Both the position numbers and the translations under genes were made by a program. Shown one piece after another: positions 53,763 to 61,003 of a stretch of DNA of 64,000 bases. The DNA is from Chryseosolibacter indicum (lineage in GTDB: Bacteria; Bacteroidota; Bacteroidia; Cytophagales; Cyclobacteriaceae), in the NCBI RefSeq assembly GCF_018598585.1, contig NZ_JAHESD010000011.1, forward strand, positions 47,830 to 111,829, read 5' to 3'. Position 1 is the first letter of the stretch. Each line of letters begins with the position of its first letter. Under the pieces are notes generated by a model, which saw nothing but the letters and a program-made list of their open reading frames with translations, was not told where the DNA came from and ran no database searches.

Positions 53763-54181
53763 TGCCCCTGATTAACTACTTTGTCGAGGACGTAGACTTC
53801 AAGATACCTTACCCAAGAAAAACCAGCAACTGGATTAGTCGCATTATTAAGGGCGAGCGATACAAACTTAAAGAGATTAACTACATCTTCTGCTCAGACG
53901 AATACTTGAACAAGATTAATGTTGATTTTCTAAATCACACTTCCCTCACGGATATAATCACTTTCGACAATAGCTCTGAAAAAGGAGTGGTTGAAAGCGA
54001 CATCTACATAAGCATTGAAAGGGTAAAAGAAAACTCAGCGAAATTTAATTCAGGCTTTTTAGATGAGCTGAACAGGGTGATGATCCACGGTGTTCTCCAT
54101 CTATTAGGCTATAAAGACAAAACAGCAAAAGCTAAAGCATTAATGCGTAAGAAAGAAGACGCGTGCTTAATGAAAAGATAG
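53762..54181 (+). CDS. ybeY: Endoribonuclease YbeY
   Basis: A 139-residue RNase for 16S rRNA 3' processing and rRNA quality control. The metal motif is MIHGVLHLLGYKDKTAKA (~residue 110): the first two His of HxxxH are present, but the third ligand of the usual HGxLHLxGYDH is shifted to KDK. As far as I know, this change is usual in Bacteroidota YbeY. The strand DIITFDNSSEKGVVESDIYISIERVKENS is also typical. Its start overlaps the HATPase stop by one base. The 141-nt gap to mnmG carries three parS sites. Confidence 0.92.
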   Translation: MPLINYFVEDVDFKIPYPRKTSNWISRIIKGERYKLKEINYIFCSDEYLNKINVDFLNHTSLTDIITFDNSSEKGVVESDIYISIERVKENSAKFNSGFLDELNRVMIHGVLHLLGYKDKTAKAKALMRKKEDACLMKR

Positions 54182-54197
54182 TGTTCCACGTGGAACA
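54182..54197. promoter_or_regulatory. ParB-binding site (parS) 1
   Basis: TGTTCCACGTGGAACA is a perfect 16-bp palindrome, two symmetric changes away from the classical TGTTTCACGTGAAACA. It begins at the base after the ybeY stop. Confidence 0.9.
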
Positions 54198-54217
54198 GAG
54201 TAGTAAGGCAAAAACAA

Positions 54218-54233
54218 TGTTCCACGTGGAACA
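54218..54233. promoter_or_regulatory. ParB-binding site (parS) 2
   Basis: Identical 16-bp palindrome, 36 nt (start to start) after copy 1. Confidence 0.9.
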
Positions 54234-54236
54234 CAA

Positions 54237-54270
54237 AGAGTGTACATAATTAAAGAGTGTACATAATTAA
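54237..54270 (+). repeat. Tandem 17-bp direct repeat between parS 2 and 3
   Basis: AGAGTGTACATAATTAA occurs twice with no gap (54237-54253 and 54254-54270), exactly filling the space between parS 2 and parS 3. Each copy contains the palindrome TGTACA. Confidence 0.9.
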
Positions 54271-54272
54271 TG

Positions 54273-54288
54273 TGTTCCACGTGGAACA
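54273..54288. promoter_or_regulatory. ParB-binding site (parS) 3
   Basis: Third identical palindrome, here extended to 18 bp (GTGTTCCACGTGGAACAC, 54272-54289), 34 nt before the mnmG start. Confidence 0.9.
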
Positions 54289-54322
54289 CGTTACCAAAAA
54301 GAAATAAAACAACATATAGATA

Positions 54323-56185
54323 ATGTTTCCAAAGTACGATGTGATAGTAGTAGGGGCGGGCCACGCGGGATGCGAAGCTGCAGCTTCCGCTGCAACTATG
54401 GGTTCGAAAGTCCTATTGATAACTATGAACATGACAACCATTGCCCAAATGTCTTGCAACCCTGCAATGGGTGGTGTGGCGAAGGGCCAAATTGTGCGAG
54501 AGATTGACGCATTAGGTGGATTGTCAGGAATTGTATCTGACAAATCAATGATCCAATTCAGAATGCTCAACATGTCTAAAGGACCCGCAATGTGGAGCCC
54601 AAGAACGCAAAACGACAGAATGAGATTCACAGAAGAATGGCGACTATCGCTTGAGAGAGTCCCAAATATTGACTTCTGGCAAGAAATGGTTAAAGAACTC
54701 CTCGTAAAGAATAATAGGGTTGTTGGGGTTAAGACAAGCCTTGGGCTAGAGATAGAAGCTAAGTCAGTTGTATTAACCAATGGAACGTTTTTAAACGGAA
54801 AAATTCACATAGGAGAAAAACAGTTTGGGGGGGGACGAACAGGTGAAGGTGCAGCAACAGGACTAACAGAGCAATTGATACAACTGGGTCTTGAATCAGG
54901 CAGAATGAAAACAGGCACCCCGCCAAGAGTAGATGGCAGAAGCCTTGACTATTCAAAGATGGAGGAACAGAAAGGAGACGAGAATCCTTCCAAATTCTCC
55001 TATACTGATACAAAGCCGTTAGACCAGCAAGTAAGCTGTTGGATAACGTATACCAACGACGCAGTTCACGAAGAACTTCAGAAGGGCTTTGATAAAAGTC
55101 CTATGTTTCAAGGAAGAATAAAGGGCTTGGGTCCGAGATATTGTCCTTCGATTGAGGACAAGATCAATAGGTTCGCAGAAAGGGACAGGCACCAAATATT
55201 TGTAGAGCCAGAAGGGTGGAATACCGTAGAAATCTACGTGAATGGATTTTCCACTTCTTTACCCGAGGATATTCAATACAAAGCAATCAAAAAAATACCA
55301 GGGTTTGAAAACGTAAGGATGTTCAGACCAGGATATGCAATTGAATATGATTTCTTCCCACCAACTCAGCTAAAACTATCACTCGAGACCAAGCAATTGG
55401 AAAACCTGTTCTTTGCAGGGCAAATAAACGGCACAACAGGTTACGAAGAAGCTGCGTGTCAAGGATTAATGGCAGGAATTAACGCTCACAACAAGGCGCA
55501 TGATAAGGAACCATTTATATTAAAGCGATCTGAAGCATACATTGGTGTATTGATAGACGACTTGATCAACAAGGGTACGCAGGAACCTTATAGAATGTTT
55601 ACTTCACGCGCCGAGTATAGAATCTTACTGAGACAAGACAATGCAGACCTGCGTCTAACGGAACTGGGCCATAAAATAGGACTTGCATCTGACGAAAGGC
55701 TGCAAAGAGTACAGAGCAAAAAGGAAGGGATAGAAAAACTACTCACAGGTCTCAAGAAGGTTAAAGTAGACCCCAAAATCATAAATTCTGAACTAGAAGG
55801 ATTAAACACTGCAACTATTAAAGAGAAAGTACCAGTTATTAATCTGTTAAGAAGGCCGCAGATAGGGATAAACGAATTAGCGCAAATTGACACTAGTGTA
55901 AAGCAACTTCTAAACCGGTATGACAAGGAAATCCAGGAACAGGTAGAAGTTCACGTAAAGTATGAAACGTACATTGAACGAGAACAAAAAATAGCCGAAA
56001 AAATCGGAAGTCTTGAAGAATATAAAATAAAAGGCGACTTCGACTATGATCGGGTGAAGGCATTATCAGCAGAAGCCAGGGAGAAACTAAAGAGAATTAA
56101 ACCCGAAACTATAGGGCAGGCCTCCAGAATAAGTGGAGTATCCCCATCAGATATTTCAGTTCTAACTATATATATGGGTAAATAA
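54323..56185 (+). CDS. mnmG: tRNA uridine-5-carboxymethylaminomethyl modification enzyme MnmG
   Basis: A full-length 620-residue FAD protein (also GidA) that, with MnmE, builds the cmnm5 modification at U34 of several tRNAs. Motifs: N-terminal FAD loop VVGAGHAGCEAA (~residue 8), CNPAMGGVAKGQIVREIDALGG (~47, with the catalytic Cys region), LTNGTFLNGKIHIGE (~151), CPSIEDKINRF (~274), FFAGQINGTTGYEEAACQGLMAG (~365) and the tRNA-binding C-terminus with GVSPSDISVL. mnmG/gidA is often found near the origin of replication, and three parS sites lie in its leader. It is 1 nt from the methyltransferase gene. Confidence 0.98.
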   Translation: MFPKYDVIVVGAGHAGCEAAASAATMGSKVLLITMNMTTIAQMSCNPAMGGVAKGQIVREIDALGGLSGIVSDKSMIQFRMLNMSKGPAMWSPRTQNDRMRFTEEWRLSLERVPNIDFWQEMVKELLVKNNRVVGVKTSLGLEIEAKSVVLTNGTFLNGKIHIGEKQFGGGRTGEGAATGLTEQLIQLGLESGRMKTGTPPRVDGRSLDYSKMEEQKGDENPSKFSYTDTKPLDQQVSCWITYTNDAVHEELQKGFDKSPMFQGRIKGLGPRYCPSIEDKINRFAERDRHQIFVEPEGWNTVEIYVNGFSTSLPEDIQYKAIKKIPGFENVRMFRPGYAIEYDFFPPTQLKLSLETKQLENLFFAGQINGTTGYEEAACQGLMAGINAHNKAHDKEPFILKRSEAYIGVLIDDLINKGTQEPYRMFTSRAEYRILLRQDNADLRLTELGHKIGLASDERLQRVQSKKEGIEKLLTGLKKVKVDPKIINSELEGLNTATIKEKVPVINLLRRPQIGINELAQIDTSVKQLLNRYDKEIQEQVEVHVKYETYIEREQKIAEKIGSLEEYKIKGDFDYDRVKALSAEAREKLKRIKPETIGQASRISGVSPSDISVLTIYMGK

Positions 56186-56186
56186 T

Positions 56187-57074
56187 ATGTATCAATTGGC
56201 AGAGTGCCCCGTTTGCAATAACTCTAATTACGAAAACGTGTTAACGGCTATCGACCATACCTTAACGAAGGAATCTTTTGAAATTCAAAGATGCAAGACA
56301 TGTGATCTAATGTTTACTTCTCCAAGGCCGGAAAACGATCTCCTCGGTAAATACTATGAGTCGAAAGATTATACCTCGCACACCATCAAAAATCAAGGCT
56401 TGGTAGATATGGTATACCGAACTGCACGAACTTTTACATTGCAATGGAAATATAGATTAGTAACGAAAGAAACAACAAAGCAATGGCTTAGCATCATGGA
56501 TTATGGCTGCGGTACGGGCGAATTCCTCAACTACTGCCAAGAAAAAGGTCATCATGTACAAGGCATTGAACCAAACCACCAAGCAGGGGAAATAGCAAGA
56601 GCAAAAGGATTAAACGTAGAGAGCAAAATATCCAACAATAACAATCCAGCTTTTGATACAATCACACTATGGCACGTACTCGAACACATTCCTGATTTAA
56701 ATGAAGTGCTAACACAACTTCACCAGATGCTTGATTCAAAAGGCAAAGTGTTCATCGCAGTTCCGAACCGAGAAAGCGCGGACGCAAAACATTACCAAGA
56801 TAATTGGGCCGCTTATGATGTACCGCGGCATCTATGGCACTTCTCAAAAAACAACATCCAAATGCTTTTTGAAAAACATGGATTCATTCTTGATGATATT
56901 ATCCCGATGAAGCTGGATGCATACTATGTTAGCCTGCTTAGCGAGAAATATAAAAGGGGAAGTACCACGCTGGTAACAATGGTAAAAGCGTTCTATCAAG
57001 GTGCTATTTCAAATTATCAAGCAAAAGAAAACACTAATTATTCAAGTCTTATTTATAAGCTAAGTAAAAAATGA
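56187..57074 (+). CDS. Class I SAM-dependent methyltransferase with N-terminal zinc ribbon
   Basis: A 295-residue protein with a four-cysteine N-terminal ribbon (CPVCNN...RCKTCD, ~residue 8-38) and a Rossmann methyltransferase domain with SAM motif IMDYGCGTGEFL (~108), acidic partner VQGIEPN (~130) and LWHVLEHIPDL (~163). The set fits methyltransferases of the Methyltransf_13/UbiE-like group that act on sugars, lipids or small molecules; the substrate is unknown. It starts one nucleotide after the mnmG stop and overlaps the next start (ATGA). Confidence 0.88.
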   Translation: MYQLAECPVCNNSNYENVLTAIDHTLTKESFEIQRCKTCDLMFTSPRPENDLLGKYYESKDYTSHTIKNQGLVDMVYRTARTFTLQWKYRLVTKETTKQWLSIMDYGCGTGEFLNYCQEKGHHVQGIEPNHQAGEIARAKGLNVESKISNNNNPAFDTITLWHVLEHIPDLNEVLTQLHQMLDSKGKVFIAVPNRESADAKHYQDNWAAYDVPRHLWHFSKNNIQMLFEKHGFILDDIIPMKLDAYYVSLLSEKYKRGSTTLVTMVKAFYQGAISNYQAKENTNYSSLIYKLSKK

Positions 57075-58762
57075 CTCTGTATAAAAATCTTCATTGGTTC
57101 ATCTACATATTGTTTTTCTTTTCATGTGCAAGGCAAAGTGCACCTACCGGAGGTCCTAAGGATACTATTCCTCCAAGACTTGTAAGAGTTGTGCCTGCAG
57201 ACCAATCCATAAACTTCAAAGGCAAAAGCCTTGAGTTAACATTCTCGGAGATGATTAATCTCGCCAACCCAAAAGAACAAATAATAATAGCGCCAACTAT
57301 CGGAAAAACCTACAACGTAGAGGCACGAAACAACAAGGTGGTTTTAGATTTCGAAACAACCTTGAAAGACAGTACCACCTATACATTCAACTTCCGCGAT
57401 GCCGTCCAGGACGTAACTGAAAAAAATCCGGCAAGAAACTTAAGGATTGCTGTAAGCACAGGAAGTTATATCGACTCAATGTCTGTCGAAGGAATAGCAT
57501 TTGACATTCTAGAACAAAAAGCATTAAAAGACATCACCGTTGCAGTACAACCGTATAATGACACCTTTAGTATTCTAAAACACCCTGCAACATTTATTAC
57601 GAAAACAGATGAAGACGGAATCTTTCAAATACAAAACCTAAAGCCAGGACTCTATAATATATACGCAATTGCAGATCAAAACAAAAACTTAATTGTAGAT
57701 TCCAAATCGGAACAGTACGGCTTCAAGAGAGACTCGTTTTTGCTTGACCAAAACATTAAAGACATTTTACTAGGCTTGGTAAAACTAGATACACGACAAC
57801 TTAAAATTACTAGTGCGAGACCCTACAACACGTACTTTAACATACGTGCCTCGAAGAATCTAAAAAGTTTCTCTTTATCCGCAATAGATGGCTCAGATGT
57901 CTACTTCTCTTATGGTGCAGATCAATCCAATATTCTTGTTTACAATACACTTCAAAACAAGGACAGCACACAAATAAAACTGCATCTTGAAGACAGTATA
58001 CAAAACAAGATCGATACTGCTCTCTATGTAAAATTCAATAAAAGAGAAGTAGAACCGGAGAAATTTACAGCTAAGGTAGATAAAGCAGAAGTACTTGCTG
58101 ACAAGGGAATATTTAGAGCAACGTTCTCATTTTCTAAACCACTAAAGGAAATAGACTTCGACAGCCTAAGATTTAGCATTGATACATCACATGTTATTAC
58201 ATTTAATCAAAACGACGTGATCTACGATGAGCCTACTAAAAAACTAACGCTTTCCAAGAAGTTCGATAAAAACTTTTATCAGGTCGTAGAGGAACCAACA
58301 CCGGTTCAACCCAACATTCCAGACACAACAAAATCTGACAAACCCGAAAAGCCAAACATTGAAAATGAATTCTACATCGGAAAGGCAGCTTTCATAAGTG
58401 TGGAATTAGATTCATCAAATCAAACAAAACAATCCATTTCTCCATCCAGGTACGAAGATATGGGTGTCATCATAGTTGAAACCAAACAGTCACCGGATAA
58501 CACAATAATACAACTTGTTGATAATCAAGGAAATATAATAGAATCAACCATAAAAAAGAGCTATTCATTCGAAGACCTTCAACCCTCTACCTACCAATTA
58601 AGAATAATATTGGACAGGAATGGAAATGGTGTATGGGATGCAGGAAACTATATTAGAAAAGAAGAACCTGAAGAAATATTCTATTGGGAAGACGAAAATG
58701 GTCAACGGGAGATCAAACTTAAGGCAAACTTTGAGATCGGTCCTTTGTTGATAACTTATTAA
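57071..58762 (+). CDS. Lipoprotein with N-terminal Ig-like domain
   Basis: A 563-residue product with a lipoprotein signal (LFFFSC as lipobox region, ~residue 18). It starts with the SbsA-type Ig-like domain common in Bacteroidota (APTGGPKDTIPPRLVRVVPADQSINFKGKSLELTFSEMI), followed by a carboxypeptidase-regulatory-like segment (DEDGIFQIQNLKPGLYNIYAIADQNKN) and a second one near the end (QLRIILDRNGNGVWDAGNYI). It is probably an outer-membrane or surface lipoprotein with a structural role. It overlaps the methyltransferase gene by 4 nt (ATGA), and the candidate replication origin starts right after its stop. Confidence 0.85.
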   Translation: MTLYKNLHWFIYILFFFSCARQSAPTGGPKDTIPPRLVRVVPADQSINFKGKSLELTFSEMINLANPKEQIIIAPTIGKTYNVEARNNKVVLDFETTLKDSTTYTFNFRDAVQDVTEKNPARNLRIAVSTGSYIDSMSVEGIAFDILEQKALKDITVAVQPYNDTFSILKHPATFITKTDEDGIFQIQNLKPGLYNIYAIADQNKNLIVDSKSEQYGFKRDSFLLDQNIKDILLGLVKLDTRQLKITSARPYNTYFNIRASKNLKSFSLSAIDGSDVYFSYGADQSNILVYNTLQNKDSTQIKLHLEDSIQNKIDTALYVKFNKREVEPEKFTAKVDKAEVLADKGIFRATFSFSKPLKEIDFDSLRFSIDTSHVITFNQNDVIYDEPTKKLTLSKKFDKNFYQVVEEPTPVQPNIPDTTKSDKPEKPNIENEFYIGKAAFISVELDSSNQTKQSISPSRYEDMGVIIVETKQSPDNTIIQLVDNQGNIIESTIKKSYSFEDLQPSTYQLRIILDRNGNGVWDAGNYIRKEEPEEIFYWEDENGQREIKLKANFEIGPLLITY

Positions 58763-59067
58763 AAACTCTGTGGATAAAAGATGGAAAAAACGAAAAACAC
58801 GTTAAAAGCTGTAGAATAAGAAAAAACAAAACAGAATTGTTAATGAATCAAGAGTTACAAACAAACATTAACAATCCAACTTATAAACAACGCGATTATC
58901 CACACAAATTAACTTTGTTAATAACTACATAAGTAATTGAAAATAAAACAATTGAATTGGCGATCAGATTAACATTATATTCACAGAAGTCCTGGAACTG
59001 AACTTATCAACTTATCAACATGGCTAATTATAATTACATAAATACATATATAATAAGAATAATAAGA
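58763..59067. other. oriC: Candidate chromosomal replication origin (oriC)
   Basis: About 305 nt without a gene (59020-59067 is open, but better read as leader). Perfect DnaA boxes: TGTGGATAA at 58769-58777 (minus orientation) and TTATCCACA at 58896-58904 (plus). Near-matches: TTATCAACA at 59012-59020, TTATCAACT at 59004-59012, TTATAAACA at 58881-58889 and ATATTCACA near 58977. The region is very AT-rich, and from 59025 to 59065 is a run of almost only A and T (AATTATAATTACATAAATAC...), suited as an unwinding element next to the last boxes. Four parS sites lie 4.5-9 kb to the left. dnaA itself is not in the window. This is inference from sequence elements and position; GC skew across the genome would be decisive. 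Confidence 0.72.
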
Positions 59068-60909
59068 ATGCTGTGTATATGGATAATTCTTCTCCTGATC
59101 TCCTTTAGTGCCATATCCCAGAATCAATCAGAAATTCAATTAGCTAATGAGTACGTACTAAAAGGGGATAAGAAAAAAGCTATTGAGATATACAAGGACT
59201 TATCAAAGAATGATGCCAACATTCCACTTATACACAACAATTACATCAACATAATGTTGGATGCCGGGGAGTTTGACGATGCGCAGGCTTATTTAAAACG
59301 GGTTTTAAGACGCGATCCCAGCAATCTTCAATATCGGCTCGACGTGGGCCTCGTTTACGTGCGTGCTGGGGAACTAACAAAGGCTGACAAGTATTTTCGG
59401 GACATCATCAATGAGGTTAAGTCCAGTGTCCATCTTTCAAAAATGGCGTCTGATTACCTTTCCGGAAGATCACTCACAGATTATGCCGTATTGGCGCTTA
59501 CAGAATCAAGAAACGTATCGGGAAACCCTTTTCTGTTCAGCCTGGATCTTGCCATGCTTTACAGGCTTCAGGGGCAGCAGGACAAAATGGTTCGCGAATA
59601 CTTGAACTACGTAACCCAAAATTCTGCCAATGTGCAGTACGTAAAAAACGTCATGCAGGCACTGCTAACAAAACCAGAGGAACTTGAAAGCCTTGAACGA
59701 CTTTTGTACGACAAAGTACAGCAGAACCCCGAGGTCGAGGTTTACACTGACCTGTTAATTTGGGTAACGATGCAACAGAAGAACTTTTACGCGTCATTTA
59801 TACAAGCCAGGGCCTATGATAAAAGATATAAGAAAGACGGTGAAAAGTCCATGGAAGTTGCGAAAGTTGCTTTAGATAACGGCGATTACGAAAATGCGTC
59901 GAAAATCTACCGGTACATTGTTAACCAATATTCGAACTCCTCAAATAATCTATTAGCGCGCCTTGGACTTATAAGATCTCGCGAAGCAAAAATTAAAAAT
60001 AGCTTTCCGGTTAGTAAAGATTCCGTCAAAACTTTAATAACTGACTATAAAAAATTTATCAACCAATTTCCGGATAACAATAACTCGCTGGAAGCACAAA
60101 GAAACCAGGCTATTCTTTTTGCTAACTATCTTGATCAAAAAGATTCTGCCGTCCAAATCTTAAACAAGCTTATTTCTAATCCAAGAACTTCGCTATTTCT
60201 GAAATCCAAAGCAAAGCTCGATCTTGGTGATATTTATTTGCTCAAAGGTGAATCGTGGGAATCGACACTTCTTTATTCCCAGGTAGAAAAAACGCAAAAA
60301 GAAAATCCGGTTGGCTATGAGGCAAAATTGAAAAATGCGAAACTATCCTATTACAAAGGTGACTTCCGGCTTGCCCAGGAACATCTCGACATTCTAAAAG
60401 AAGCGACAACCCGGGAAATTGCAAATGATGCAATGGACCTGAGCATGCGAATAAAAGAAAATATTGCGCTCGATTCCGTTGGTGAGGCGTTAAAACAGTA
60501 TGCTATTGTCGAACTGTTGTTATATCAAAATAAGATTGACGAAGCGCTTCAAAAAGTTCAAAAATTAAAACAGGGAATAGGAGACAGTGCTACTTTTTCA
60601 AATCAAACTATCCTGGATGACGTATATTGGCTGGAAGCAAATATTCTTTTAAAGCGGGGTGAGTTTGAACAAGCTAATGCACTCCTTCAAAAAATATTGG
60701 ATGAATTCGGATCAGATATCCTGGCGGATGACGCATATTTTTTACAAGCCGAAATTTCTGAACGTTATTTGAAGAACAAGGATAAGGCGATGGAAATGTA
60801 CCGCGATTTCTTAACTAAATTTCCCGGAAGCGTTTATGCTGCAGAGGCCCGGAAGCGCTTTCGTATGCTGCGCGGCGATTTTCATGAAACTGAAACTCCC
60901 ATTAATTAA
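59068..60909 (+). CDS. Exported TPR-repeat protein
   Basis: A protein of about 613 residues with a signal peptide (MLCIWIILLLISFSAISQ). I place the start at ATG 59068, where the signal begins; an in-frame ATG at 59020 would add a 16-residue Y/N/I-rich stretch encoded by the AT-rich tract. The rest is TPR throughout: ANEYVLKGDKKKAIEIYKDL, NYINIMLDAGEFDDAQAYLKRVLRRDPSNL, LDVGLVYVRAGELTKADKYFRDI and, near the end, NILLKRGEFEQANALLQKILDEFG and FLQAEISERYLKNKDKAMEMYRDFLTKFPGS. It is probably a periplasmic or outer-membrane-associated scaffold; the partner is unknown. It is the first gene right of the candidate origin. Confidence 0.85.
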   Translation: MLCIWIILLLISFSAISQNQSEIQLANEYVLKGDKKKAIEIYKDLSKNDANIPLIHNNYINIMLDAGEFDDAQAYLKRVLRRDPSNLQYRLDVGLVYVRAGELTKADKYFRDIINEVKSSVHLSKMASDYLSGRSLTDYAVLALTESRNVSGNPFLFSLDLAMLYRLQGQQDKMVREYLNYVTQNSANVQYVKNVMQALLTKPEELESLERLLYDKVQQNPEVEVYTDLLIWVTMQQKNFYASFIQARAYDKRYKKDGEKSMEVAKVALDNGDYENASKIYRYIVNQYSNSSNNLLARLGLIRSREAKIKNSFPVSKDSVKTLITDYKKFINQFPDNNNSLEAQRNQAILFANYLDQKDSAVQILNKLISNPRTSLFLKSKAKLDLGDIYLLKGESWESTLLYSQVEKTQKENPVGYEAKLKNAKLSYYKGDFRLAQEHLDILKEATTREIANDAMDLSMRIKENIALDSVGEALKQYAIVELLLYQNKIDEALQKVQKLKQGIGDSATFSNQTILDDVYWLEANILLKRGEFEQANALLQKILDEFGSDILADDAYFLQAEISERYLKNKDKAMEMYRDFLTKFPGSVYAAEARKRFRMLRGDFHETETPIN

Positions 60910-60943
60910 AATAAAGCATTTATACTTAATGATTTGATAATAC

Positions 60944-60981
60944 GGTGATCAAGACTTTGCCGCTTATCACCATTTCTTTTG
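60944..60981 (+). terminator. Weak hairpin after the TPR gene
   Basis: GGTGAT (60944-60949) pairs with ATCACC (60966-60971) around a 16-nt loop and is followed by ATTTCTTTTG. Short stem and long loop make this a weak terminator call. Confidence 0.3.
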
Positions 60982-61003
60982 TAACAGATAAAACTGTTAT
61001 CAC

